Part shown: one piece after another, positions 11,382 to 22,687 of the stretch | How the letters are laid out: each line of letters starts with the position of its first letter | Position numbering within the stretch: position 1 is the first letter of the stretch | Assembly (NCBI GenBank): GCA_002682825.1 | Contig: NOKP01000032.1 | Span: forward strand, 1 to 64,000 | Direction: 5' to 3' | Length of the DNA stretch: 64,000 bases | Source of the DNA: Neonectria sp. B-13 | Taxonomy: Eukaryota; Ascomycota; Sordariomycetes; Hypocreales; Nectriaceae | Notes under the pieces: generated by a model | Databases searched by the model: none | The model's input: only the letters and a program-made list of their open reading frames with translations | What the model was told of the DNA's origin: nothing | Position numbers and translations under genes: made by a program

Positions 11382-14171
11382 ATGAGCGTAATAGTTACCG
11401 TGGCGGTCGAGGAAAGAGGAATACCCCAGCCCCCACGAGTCTTCTTTGCGCCTTTCGCAGTCACTCCCCAAGCTTTATCAGACGAATCAACCCAAACAAC
11501 AGCTTGCTTGGCTTTTGGTGCCTTTTTGGTCTGCGACAAGGTGATTGAGATGTGTCCCGCCTTTGAATCAAAGGTAAACTCCTTGATGGATCCAGCATCA
11601 ACCGAAACCGCAACCTTCAATGGCCCGATAAAAATCCTCCGCCTAATGGCATCTCGGGGTGATACTGTCACAGTACTGCCCTTGGATGATAGCACGCCTC
11701 CGTATGCGACTAGGCCAAGAACTTTGTCCTCTGCAACATACGTACCACCGCCCAGAGCCATGCCTAGGAAGCCCATACCATAGTCTCCTGTAATGCCGTC
11801 CCACTTGAGCGTATCCGGGAAGGAATGGAAAGCAGCACTAGGGAAACCGTCCTTGTTGATATTGGATAGGGGACCGGTAGAGCCAGCATATCCTACGCGC
11901 AGTAGGTATGAATCGGAAGGGTCGTCTCGGAACGCAGATAGAAGTACTTGGGAGTTGAGACCAGATCCGTAATGGTGAATTTGGCGCTCAATTCTCTTCA
12001 ACTTGCCTCCGTAACTATTAACCTTTAGCAATTACTCGGTAAATGAGTCCAGGACTGACACATACATGAAGTCCCAGTATCGACGGGCATTGCCATTCCA
12101 TCCCCAGTGGGGAACGCTTGGCATGTAACCAAGAACACTGTTAATTGTCTTGGTGGCCGATTCTTCGAAACCGAAGTATCTATCAACATTTATTAGCACG
12201 GCCTTTGTGACCTCCAGTAAGAATCGAGTCGTACTTTGACCAAAAATGGACGCCTTCTTGGCCAGTCGAATCCCACGCCATCTCGCTGCCATACGGAATA
12301 TCCTGCGAGTGCCAAAGCTCTGCTCGAGTTCGCATAGCTTTTTCAAAGGCCTTGACCTCGGTGTTTTTGTTCTCTCTCTTCAAGTCTTCGAGGATTTCCC
12401 CAAAGACGGTCTCGCCCATGAGGCCAACGTCTTTGTACCAAACGTCGTCTTCCATGCCTCGCATCACAGTGCCATAGGCCTTGCTTAGATACCATTCCCA
12501 GGAGTGTTTTGTGATGTCTGGGTATGCTCGGGCTACTCGATACAGAGACCAGTATGCAGCGGAAGGGTGAACGTAGTTGTACGCTCGGCCAATGTCGGAG
12601 GATTGCTCTTTATTCCACGATGTCCAGCTGCCCCAGTCAATGCCCTTGTCGTATTGGAACTCGGGGACAGTTGAGGGCTCATAGAAGAAGATCGACTTCC
12701 GCACGGAGAAGTCGTCGTTCTGAATCTTCCCCCAAACAACCCCATCAATGAAGTCCTCGAGAATAGCAACTTCTTCCGCATTCGGGAGAATGGATTGTTT
12801 GACTATCGCAGCAACGTATGCGCCAGCACCACCCTCATCACTGAGCCCGGAAACCCAAACTCGTGAGTCTTGATCGACAATTGACCCTTTCTCGTAGTCA
12901 TATGTCATGATTGAGGGCGCACGGCCAAATGGATCTGATGTGTCGTTGAACAAAGCCTTTGTAGTGAGGAAGTTCCCGAGATTGGCAAGTACATCAGGGC
13001 TTGGTTTGGTGATGAAATAGTGGACCGTCTGAACTCTTCCGTCCTCGTACTGAATGGTCAAGCGGACTCTTCCCCAGGCGGAATCTGAGGGGACGATGGT
13101 GTAGTGATTATCTCCTTCATCTCGTGCTTGAAGAGATCCAGAGGGCTCAGCTTTGATGGAAGTCACGTCAGAGTCGGAATGAAGAACGAGCTGCGCTGGT
13201 AGATCCCTTGGGATGATATATCCAGGAATGCCCTGAGCCACCGGTACGCCAGCCTTGCGGACTGTGTCGTCGAGGCCTCGTACGCCTGAGTCAGAGACAG
13301 AAAAGCGAACGCCAACTTGCAGCGACTTTCCTGGCGCAAGCTTCTTGGAAGAGGCGGGGTTCCAGGGATCCTGGCTGGCCCACTCCTTCTCCGCCCAAGC
13401 TTGGGTAAGAACCTGCCATTCATAGAAGCCCTCGAAGGTCTGGCTTCCATAGGCTGTCTTCTCAAAGAATGGTTCCTTCAGGTTGCGATACGCCTCCAAG
13501 GGAGTGTAGGTGCCCTTCAGTGGTGTAACGACAAGAGCCTTTCCGGTGCCGGCGACTGGTGTCACGCGTATGTATCCGGCTTCCATGCCGATATAAGGAT
13601 CGGAGAGGGAGCAGTGGGCTGCCATCTCAACTGCGGTGCGCCCAGTAAAAATGCTGTTGAACTCTGCTGGGAGGCCAAGACTCCCAATCTCCACGGCCGA
13701 GTCGCCAACATTTTTGATGGTAAAGCGAAGTCCAAGATCTCCAGAGACCTCTACCCACTCTCGGGTGATGTTCAGAGGTCCCGATGGTAGAGTCCCCTCA
13801 AGGCTCGATGCTGCAAGAGTGGCATCAACTCCCTTGACGGACTGAACTGGCTTGCGACTCTTCGCCGAATCACCATCAATCCACGTTGTATCGCCATCCT
13901 CGCGATACCGATACGTGATGTCTCCCCAATGGTATTGGCCATTACCTTGGCGAAGAGAGAGAAGATCATAGGGTAAGAAGTCAAAGTCACTATCCACCGG
14001 TTGAAGTGATGCTAGGACCTGAGCGTTCTTGACAATTCGGGCCTTGAAGTTGGTGGTGGTGATGTCTAGAAACCCATCTTCAAGGCCCAAGTCATCGTTT
14101 TGTGCTAGGGCATGGCTGGCGAGTGTCACCAAAAAGAACAAGCCTTGGCGGACGTGTTTCATGGCTTTCAA
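11372..14171 (-). CDS. secreted DUF5695-like protein, probable glycan-active
   Basis: Three exons, 12235..14171, 12066..12179 and 11372..12014, about 897 residues. The splices restore FWSK-YFGFEES and WDF-IYGGKLKR. The N-terminus is a signal peptide (VRQGLFFLVTLASHALA) followed by DDLGLEDGFLDITT. The arrangement matches large secreted fungal proteins annotated DUF5695: an N-terminal beta-sandwich-like part (about 25-330), a middle part rich in Trp and aromatic residues like an alpha/alpha toroid glycosidase (about 420-700), and a C-terminal beta domain. Conserved-looking stretches are FDFLPYDLLSLRQGNGQYHW and HWGWNGNARRYWDF. A role in polysaccharide breakdown is inferred; substrate and catalytic residues cannot be named from sequence alone. 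An alternative start lies three codons downstream (MKHVRQG). Confidence 0.8.
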
Positions 14172-14876
14172 CGGATCCTTAAAAAGTGCAGAATAATAGA
14201 GGAAGGAGACTGTTGGTAGAGCTCAGTGGATCAAGAAGAAAGGATCCCCGGCAACATATTTGAGGAGTATTGTGTTCACATACTGGTCGAGATAGAGTTT
14301 TGCGTTCATTGATATACCCAATTATTCGATTAATACATCCCCGATGAAGCTTGGGGCCACGGCATGCTCAAAGCGACGAGTTTATTTCCTCCACGAATAG
14401 TCTTACGGATGTCCTCGTATAATTTATCTCAATGCAACGGAGCAGTCGATCAGTTGGGTAATAGTGCATAAGTGGTGCCATGGATCTGGCAATTTCCGCC
14501 CTATGACTGGGCCGCTTGGAACATCGTATTCTTGATCGACACTGCCTGCCAAAAATGGCCATCACACGCATTCAATTCCTGCAGCCTAAGTATCGGCATG
14601 ACGGGCTGCGGCACATTTTCCAGGGCGCAGATTTGATTGGAAGTAGTGCGCTGGCTGAATCTGTCCTTCCGGTAGAAAGGGAAAGACCAGACAATGTCAT
14701 AACATACCATTTTTGCTTTGGGGTTTCTCATCTCAAATCCAGGGGAGCTTGCACAGCACCGAATCGCCTCGGGCAGACAAATTTCTATTGAAACTATTTA
14801 AAACGATCATGTTTGACTTAGGATAGTAAAGGGTTCAAGTGCGCATTCTCGGCAATACTGGAAATGGCACTCGACG
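14172..14876. other. intergenic, no gene recognised
   Basis: It lies upstream of the DUF5695-like gene and downstream of the SDR gene, both on the minus strand. Several frames of 67-91 codons are present but none has recognisable features. Confidence 0.5.
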
Positions 14877-15799
14877 TCAACGAGTAGTGTATCCCCCATC
14901 AATCTTCAAATCGATGCCGTTGATGTTTTTGGACGAGTCTTGACACAAGAATGATACGATCCTAGCAACCTCATCTGGCTGGGCAAACTCACCTGTTGGA
15001 ACCGCTCTGAGATACCTGGGACGAGGTGTTTAGTTCAGCAAGGTGCCAGATAATCGGAAATGCCCACTCACTCCTCTCGAACCTTGTCATCAGCCCAAGC
15101 TTTCTTTCCAAGAGCTGTCAAAACAGGCCCTGGGCTAACGCTGTTGGCTGTGATTCCGTGGATCCCCCATTCGCTCGCCTGGCATCTCGTCAGGCCTACA
15201 AGTCCAGCTTTGGAAGCGCAGTAGGCGCCATGGCGATCCAGCGCTACATGCGCTGCTTGACTTGCAACGTTGATGATCCTTGCCCCGGCAGCATCCGAGT
15301 GCTTGGCCTTGGATTTGAAATACATGCGCGCAAATGCTTGGCCTGTTAATGTTGGGCCATAAAGGTTGATCATGTAGTGCCGCAAACTATCCTCCGCGGT
15401 TGTCTCTTCCAGAGGGCTAAGGTTGACGTAGCCAGCGCTGTTGATCAAGAAGCTTGGACACGCCACATTATCCGCTGCAACGGCAGCAAATGCTTCCTCG
15501 ACTGACTCAGGTTGAGTAATGTCGCATGCGTAAGTTCTGATGTCTCGATGGTTTCGCGAACCGTACACTTCCTCGAGGACCTGATGAACCTCGTCCTTCT
15601 CAAAGGGCGCATACAGCAAGGCAAGCTTTGCGCCTTGCTCTAGGAATAGCTTGCCAACGGCACTTCCTATGCCACCTGATTTGAACACATGAGATCAGAC
15701 TTTGGCCGCGTCTTTGGACTGTGGTCTGGACATTGCCCTGAGTTGGCCAGACATACCTATACCACCTGGAATGATGGCCAACCGGGATGCAAAAGCCAT
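14877..15799 (-). CDS. short-chain dehydrogenase/reductase (SDR)
   Basis: Three exons, 15757..15799, 15072..15675 and 14877..15015, about 261 residues, the normal classical-SDR length. Splicing of the 43-nt first exon forms the nucleotide-binding motif IIPGGIGGIGSAV (usual pattern TGGxxGIG, here with Pro in place of Thr). The motif INSAGYVN replaces NNAG. The catalytic Ser-Tyr-Lys set is visible as NVASQAAH ... AYCASKAG, and VSPGPVLT is the usual PG motif. The C-terminus NGIDLKIDGGYTTR is typical. It should be an NAD(P)-dependent cytosolic oxidoreductase; the substrate is unknown. It faces the PhyH-like gene across a shared 1.17-kb upstream region. Confidence 0.88.
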
Positions 15800-16971
15800 C
15801 CTATATCGGCTTGATAAGACGTAGAGCGTAGTAGCCGCTGGTGAAAGAAGCCGACGGTGTTTTAGGCCTCAACGTGCACATACATCGATGGATTCCGTTG
15901 ACCTACTTTACCCCTCATCGTCCATCTTCTCATCCCTCCCCTCATCAATTCCGCGTGATCAACGATACTACCCCAATTCGCCAATTATGACCAATAATAC
16001 CAGCTTTGGCCCTGCCGTAATGCCTGAGGCTACAACTTTTCGTGATAATAATCACCTGTATATGGTACAGTAGCATCGTTGCCTTTCTTCGCGACTTTTG
16101 GCAAAGCCTTTGCGGAGTGAATTGCATCAGACACTAGATTTACTAGTGTGATATATACGAAGAATATTTGAACGTTGCTAGATAGACTGGGTAACTCTTG
16201 GCTCGAATAACGGGCGTAGTTGCATTGGCGGAACCCATAAACTTTCTGGTGAAGTTGACATCCTGGGTTGGATGCGCGATGTCACCGTCGACTTTCTCAG
16301 CTCATGGACCATTTCTCCACGGCAAAATGGCGATTGGCCCTTGGCCAGCTGCCGAGCGATATTCTTGATATCGGCCTCAGGGAGGTGATGGCGAGGAGGT
16401 CTGCTCTACCCACACTTCCACATGGGGAAAGTCTGGAAGTCTGAACACATCGGCTATACTTGCCAGTATGATCAACCCCCCCTCTTGATCACAAACTCCT
16501 ACCCTGGAGTCCAATCAGGAGGGCGCACTTGGTGAGCGTTAGCGCATAAACATGGTCAGCGGCTGTCTTCAAAACGTCATTGGGTCTCCACAGCGTCAGC
16601 AGGGATCGAATTTCATTACTTGAGGGGACGGTTTGTGGGGTAGGACAAGCCAATTTGGAAAGAATTTTGTCTGAGATGGAAAGAGGAAGTTCATTCCGCC
16701 AATGGGAGTGGAGAGTATAGGAAGAAACCATAGCCAACACTGTAGTACGCAGTTGCTTGAAGCCTAACGAAGCTGGTTTATGACTGTTTTAGGAATAAGG
16801 CAAGTTTGACCGGAAGGAGACACGTCACCTCTCGGGCAAAATTCCTTCAATAGAAGTTATCAGGCCTATCTCTAAGTGCATGTGAAGGCATAAGTAGCGC
16901 CAAATAGCCGTGATGCTTCGCACACTCTCACAGCTCCTCTTCGAAACAAGTCCTCTAGCCCAACTAGCGCC
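15800..16971. other. shared upstream region of divergent SDR and PhyH genes
   Basis: No gene recognised. Frames at 15888..16073 and 16489..16740 have no domain features. The SDR and PhyH-like genes diverge from this segment, so it may act as a bidirectional promoter. Confidence 0.45.
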
Positions 16972-18124
16972 ATGGCAATTTTCAAAGCTGTGAATCAGAA
17001 TCCTTGTAGCTTTAGTGAAGGCTATTTGGTCAATGATGGCACTCTCGCTGAGGACGAGGTCTCCTTCTTGAAACAGTCTTTTCCCTCTGAAAAAATTGAG
17101 ATTTTGCGTCAGCGTTACGAGAAAGATGGGTACCTTTTTCTCAAAAGACTATTGCCTCGATCTACTGTTTTGGAATGTCGAAAAGCCTACTTTGAGCTCT
17201 TGAGCTCGACTGGAGTTCTAAAGCCCGGTACCGACAGCGTCGATGGCATTTTTGATGCTGGAAACGACGGTGCAGACTTTCCTAGTGTTGGAGCAGGACC
17301 GGATCTCGAAAATCGCACTGCGCCTGGGTCTTTCGCCAACCTCGTGGAGAAAGCACACACCGAGTCGTTCTATCTCGAATTTGCGCGTCAGCATGCGTTG
17401 TCGGATTTTGTAGCAAAGCTAAAATCATGGGGCGACAATACGATGCTCTTGCCTCGCTCGATTCTTCGGAACAATACCCCTCTGAACAAGGCTATTGGCG
17501 TACACTACGATCAGACTTTTCTCCGCTACGGAGAGCCAACCTCGGTAACAGCCTGGGTTCCTATCGGTGATATTTCACTGCAGGGAGGCGGTCTCATTTA
17601 TCTTGAAGGAAGTTAGTTTTGTTCTTGCCACTAATCTCAACGTCTTTACTAATTACAGCTCCTAGGCGACAAACTGGGTCAAAAAATCGAGGCAGCATTT
17701 GACGAGAACGCGAGGAAACGTGGTATGACAGACGAAGAGCGACATAATGCTTACAATTCCAACATGATGTCGACTGGTTGGCTCGGAATAGGTCCGATTC
17801 AGTTTGCCAAAGACAACGGCGGGCGATGGATGTTGACAGAGTATGAGGCCGGTGATGTCGTGCTCCACAAGCCGCATATGGTACGGTCGTATCCAAGAAA
17901 ATACTGTGCTGTCTTACTGACCCGTTTTCAGATACATGCATCGACTATCAACCGCGATCCAGAGAATCGTATACGGCTTGGTACGGATCTCAGATTTGTG
18001 GATGCTTCAAAACCCCACGACAAAGTAAGTGCACCCCCATCACCCATGCTGCGATTTTGTCCGTACTGATTGGAAACCTACATAGCGGTGGCTGTATCCG
18101 TATCGATTCGACGATAATCTTTAA
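16972..18124 (+). CDS. phytanoyl-CoA dioxygenase (PhyH) family enzyme
   Basis: Four exons, 16972..17611, 17666..17880, 17932..18024 and 18086..18124, about 328 residues. The first splice joins YLEGS-DKLGQ, a recognisable PhyH motif. PhyH enzymes are Fe(II)/2-oxoglutarate-dependent hydroxylases. The HxD metal motif is His178 and Asp180 (GVHYDQTF). The distal His is probably His287 (HKPHMIHASTIN). An Arg for 2-oxoglutarate lies in the following INRDPENRIRLG segment. There is no signal peptide. Fungal members often act in secondary metabolism, but here only the adjacent divergent SDR hints at a pathway, and no backbone synthase is present in the window. Confidence 0.88.
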
Positions 18125-18791
18125 ATTGGAGGCTGCCGGCTGGATCATCATGACGGACAGTTGTGATCTTACTCAATAACAAGTATCTGCTGTAGACGGA
18201 AGCCCAGGTGCTATGAAGAGCAATATATCACACACCGGATGATTATTCGTATGAACATTGCTACACAACAGATCGTGACAGCCCGAACCACGAATTAATC
18301 CGCCCCACTTTCTAGACTTACAACACGACTTTTGGGAAGTTTAAGGCTCCTATCAAAGCACTGAATGATGGCGCGTTTTTGTTATGGTTGTCACATACTT
18401 AGAAGCCATGCCCAAAGATATCAGCGTTGGATAGGGGAAGACACAGCATTTTCCAGTGGTTGGCGCTTCATCTGAGGCTTTGGACTATCGATACATGGTA
18501 TTCCGTTAGCCATGAAGAGGATATACCTTGAATGTAAGTGTGCTTTTATTATTATTATTCAGTGGGTGGTCACAAATGTGCTACCTGCGTCCGCTCTTTT
18601 CGTTGGACAGGCACCGAGATTCTCGGTAATCGGGAATAATCAGCCTGACATTTGATAATCCGGCAAACATGAAACATGGCTTTCCAGGACTCCGCCACGG
18701 GCTCCACCCACGAGGCTCCTATGGCGTGACTTTGACAAACTCCATCATACACACATCTCCGCTGGTGGTTTTTAGTACCCTCTTCGCCATC
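18125..18791. other. intergenic, no gene recognised
   Basis: It contains the PhyH 3' flank and a short ATT run near 18548-18560. An in-frame extension upstream of the GTPase start (from 18669) is open but lacks family similarity. Confidence 0.5.
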
Positions 18792-19532
18792 ATGAAACTC
18801 ACCGAAGAGCAAGTCACGGCTGTCCGCGCATACATCAAGAAGCAGCCCACAAACCCCGTCACTATCGCTTTTCTGGGCAGCGGCGGGGTCGGCAAAGAGA
18901 GCATCATTTTTCGCCTTGTCCGACCCGCAGACTCATTTGACCCAAACAGGGAATATGATCCCACTTTCGAACCAAGCGACTACCAAGCACAACTCATTCT
19001 TCACGGAAAGCCCGTCAGACTAGAATGTGAGAGATGTCACGATCCCTGGAGCGACCCCGATCGCCAGGAAGACCATCTTGCCGTGCTTTCATGGTTGGCA
19101 AAGCAATCAGACGCTTGCATCTACGTGTACTCGGTTACCGATCGGGCTAGCTTTGATCGGTTACCAAGGCTACACAGCAGTAGCGGAATCTCAAACGTGC
19201 TTTTTGTAATGGAGAACAAGACTGAGCAGCCGAGGGAGGTCTGGGAGGTTTCGACAGAGGAAGGCAAGCAATTTAGTTCGAGTATTGGTGCTGAATTTCT
19301 CACCGTGTCAGCCAAGACGGGCAGAGGTTGTAGCAAAAGGGATGCTGCCGCACTCGTGTACCGTGTTCTGCTGTTCAGGATTCAGTCAGAAGAGTCAGAG
19401 GCAAAGCTGCAGATAGAGGTTACAAAGGCGGCAGCGGAAGAGGGTTTAAGGAAAGAACGGCGTCACTCGCTAAGTCATGTCTTTCAGCATCTCAAGGACA
19501 TCGGCAAGGGGGTGCGATCAAAAGAGAATTAA
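18792..19532 (+). CDS. divergent Ras-like small GTPase
   Basis: Single exon, 246 residues from MKLTEEQVTA; an upstream in-frame ATG at 18669 would add 41 residues unlike the family. The P-loop is LGSGGVGKESI, with Glu in place of the usual Ser/Thr after GK. The switch I region reads YDPTFEPSDY. The DxxG of switch II is replaced by ECERCHDPWSDPDRQEDHL. The guanine motif is ENKTE (usual NKxD). The last motif TVSAKTGRG is intact. The C-terminus is a Lys/Glu-rich helix (EVTKAAAEEGLRKERR) with no CaaX box. These changes affect Mg, GTP and guanine contacts, so nucleotide binding or hydrolysis may be altered or lost. Confidence 0.75.
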   Translation: MKLTEEQVTAVRAYIKKQPTNPVTIAFLGSGGVGKESIIFRLVRPADSFDPNREYDPTFEPSDYQAQLILHGKPVRLECERCHDPWSDPDRQEDHLAVLSWLAKQSDACIYVYSVTDRASFDRLPRLHSSSGISNVLFVMENKTEQPREVWEVSTEEGKQFSSSIGAEFLTVSAKTGRGCSKRDAAALVYRVLLFRIQSEESEAKLQIEVTKAAAEEGLRKERRHSLSHVFQHLKDIGKGVRSKEN

Positions 19533-19791
19533 GATCCCAGTGTGTGTGTATTTCATAGGCCGCGAATAGTGTTTGCGCAGGTTACATGGTAATACTTTGA
19601 ACAACACATTTGAGGTTGGGCTTCATTTTGTGGCTAGTTTGTCACCGAAGAGCAAACGAGTCTGTGTAAGTAGACATACGCTAATCAGCGCGTCTCACTA
19701 TGTGCTGTAACCTAGGCCATGACACCCAGTGAAGGGCAACGCCCGTAATTATGTACGTAGTCTTCATAGCCCAACGGCATTCAACTCAACT

Positions 19792-20559
19792 CTAGATAAC
19801 CTGTGCATATAGGGTAACAGGAGTGTAGCCAGAGGGACAGCTGGAGAAAATATACAATACGTTCCCGAAAATAGAGTTATACTGGGAGCAAAACTGATCC
19901 CACGTACCGCCAGTAGAATCGCATTCGTCAGAGTCGTCGCAAGTGCCAGCAGGGGCTGAGCAAGTGATTTTGAGATCTTCTGCCACCTCGCAGGTAAGAG
20001 CGGGAAATTGAGAGCCATAACCAAGACCATCACCATTGAGGACGAGAGCAGGGCTATCGGGATCAACAGTGTACTGTGTAATCCAGTAAAAGCCGCTGCT
20101 GAACACCATGCGCCCCGTCTCAGCATCAATAGAAGCGGTATGGACAGAGATGTCGGTTCGCGTAGCATCGAAGATGTAAATACCGTTGCGTTGACCGCCG
20201 TCTTTAAGCGAAGAATCGCCAGCGAGAACAGTAAAGGTCGGATTGGGCACAGGGACAGAGCTGGTGGAGGACGTAGTTTCAGTTGACGATGTGGGTTCCT
20301 CGGTGGAAGACTCGACCGATGCGACCGATGTCGAAGTGAAAGACGACTCTGTGGTTGTAGCTGAGCTTGTCTGATCGACTGACGTGGACCCGACTCCCGT
20401 TGAAGAAGACGAGACTGTAGAGAGCGAGTTAGCCCCCCATTCATCTTCTGACATGTTAATTCATTGCCTACCAGTGACGCTTGGGTGGCATGGGCTTGCA
20501 ATTGCCGAGTCAGCGGCGAGAAGGCCAACACCTAGCGAGAATACAAGAGTGAAACGCAT
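19792..20559 (-). CDS. secreted Ser/Thr-rich surface protein
   Basis: Two exons, 20472..20559 and 19792..20414, with a 57-nt intron (branch GGCTAAC), about 236 residues. Exon 1 is a signal peptide (MRFTLVFSLGVGLLAADSAI) followed by ASPCHPSVT. Residues 30-95 are a Ser/Thr-rich stalk likely to be O-glycosylated. The C-terminal 140 residues form a compact domain with several cysteines (LTCEVAEDLKITCSAPAGTC, DECDSTGGTWDQFC, FSSCPSGY). I do not recognise this domain; it resembles uncharacterised modules on other Ser/Thr-rich fungal wall proteins. No GPI signal is seen. The PC-x-P cap is shared with two other genes in this window (48556..49416 and 54511..55539). Confidence 0.75.
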
Positions 20560-22687
20560 TTTGTGAGCACGAATGACGAAGGCGAGTAAGAATGAAGGAA
20601 CCGCCCTGCAGAAAAAGGAGGGAGTGCGGGTCAAGATGATGATGGATGTGTCTATGTTATAAATAATTTGTTCAAGGCAAAAGCCAACCCACGGGAAAGG
20701 CGTGGTACCAGCTTGCGCTACAGGGATTAACCCACACTATCGATTCTATTTATTGATTAGCTCGCTAAGTTCTGCCTCTTGCGAAATTGGAGTGGGGAGC
20801 AATATTGAAGCTATCGAAAACATCTAACGGCTTTTAGTGTGCGTTGGGGATGACTGATTGGTTTCTGCGAGACCGGCTAGTCTTGATGTTGACCCCTGTG
20901 AATTTGGGAAGCTGTTTCAGGGATTGTTCGCTGTCATTGAGTGACCCACTAGAATGACGAAGTGTCTTCTCAACGTGGTTGACCTCAGCTGCCATCCAGT
21001 CAATGATTACGAACTTCATCAGGTACCGCTAAGTTATTTAAGCTCTTATTTCTTAGGTCTTGAAGAGGATCTTTCCATATTCATATTAATGTAGAGTATT
21101 AGTGCAATCTTGGGGTTCATTGGTATGTGTCTATTTCTTGCAAGAACAAACTCTCAGTCTGTAAGAGTTGGGGTGACGTACTCAACCTTCAATAGACCAA
21201 TCAGCCGTTAGACTAAAAGATCAACCAATTCAAGTAAGCTAGCGTTACCCGAATCGCGCCACACAACTGGTTATAAGGAAGCGCTGGGCGCTCGGCCCCT
21301 GGCTGGCCCCGTCTCCTTACACAGTCATGTCTCAAACCGTTGACATTTCCGTCGACCCAAATTGGGATAGACGGGTTCTTCGATCGTTAGAAGCTTTACG
21401 ACAGCTAGGTTCAAATAGCTCAAAGATTGCTTCATGTTACAGAGCCTAGCTGATTCAAGCGTTCGAAATAATCTCATTGAGAATTGGGAGTTTTACCTAA
21501 CGACAGTGTCATCTTTAATGCTTAGAATCTCTGCTCATTCCAGGTGCTACAAGACAGTACAATCCTAAACTCTAGGCCCACTATCGCATGATACTTTTCC
21601 TTCTGTACATGCAGAAGTTCAGTAAATGCGGCCTACCTTGCTTTCTATAATGGGCGCTAATTGTCACAGGGTGAGAAATGTGATGCTAGAATGTGTAGAT
21701 GGCATCAAAACCCATGTGTAAGCTTTCTAGAAATTGTTAACCGACCTGAACGTGAAGCTTTAGGATACAGAAGGAAAGAGAACCTACCCTCAGCGAGCCG
21801 GCGGGTGTGACGAGTCCTCCCGAGCGCCCATACGGCCCCAGCCTTCAAGTCCACCTGACTCCGTCGTCCCCTCCGTCCCCTACAATAAGGCGAACCAACG
21901 GGAACGTAATCGGTCCGACCATGCCAGAACAGGGAGGCACCGTGGACGGAGGGAACGAGATCGAGTCGGAAACAGTCTAGGGCGCGACAAGGTTCGTCGG
22001 GCAGAGCGCAGGACAGAACTGTCGTCGTGACGGTCGGGAGTCCACACCACTCAACGGAAGAAAGTGCCTGCTCCTGATGGAGAGAAAGCAGGACAGGCCA
22101 GTCAAATACCCGCAATAGGATGGCCGAATGGCCCGAACGCCGATCGAAGAGCTCGCATTAGGCAGGAGTAGTATACTAAAGCTGTAGGTACCCACCCTAA
22201 GCTGCATCTATAACTCGAAACGGCACACTTCCCCGCATCCATCAAACGTCTAGACATTGGAGGTTACCGTTCCATCACCTAGAGAGTAATTGAGGGCAAA
22301 ATACCCTGGTCAACCCCGCAATTCACCTATTAAACATCGCTTTAAGCTCGAAATTCAGCAGCTAAACCCGTGATTGACAAGGATGAATAGACTTAACCGG
22401 AGCCTTAATGGGAAACGCACCAATGACTTCACTCACCACGTCCACACGCGGGAGAACTCCCCACATGTCGGGGTAGATCAGCGCTGCTTATCACATGCCA
22501 TGTATCTTGATGAACGGTGCTTTAATGCAGATACAGGGACTCGAGAGTCTGTTGCAGCCTCGGCTGTGATGTTCGTGATAGGTCACGCGGTTGGTGGTCA
22601 TTGACTTCTACAAAGACGTACCGTGGGTATAAATGCACTCGTTGAAACCCGAGACCGACAAACCTCGCGGACAATCATTCTCAGTCA
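20560..22687. other. gene-poor stretch of 2.1 kb
   Basis: No convincing gene. A TTATAAATAA element at about 20655-20668 may be the TATA box of the minus-strand surface-protein gene. A 40-codon frame at 21327 (MSQTVDISVDPNWDRRVLRS) may be a gene remnant but is too short to assign. Confidence 0.4.
22628..22634 (+). promoter_or_regulatory. TATA box of the FAD-oxidase gene
   Basis: TATAAAT lies 60 bp upstream of the start codon at 22688. Confidence 0.55.
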
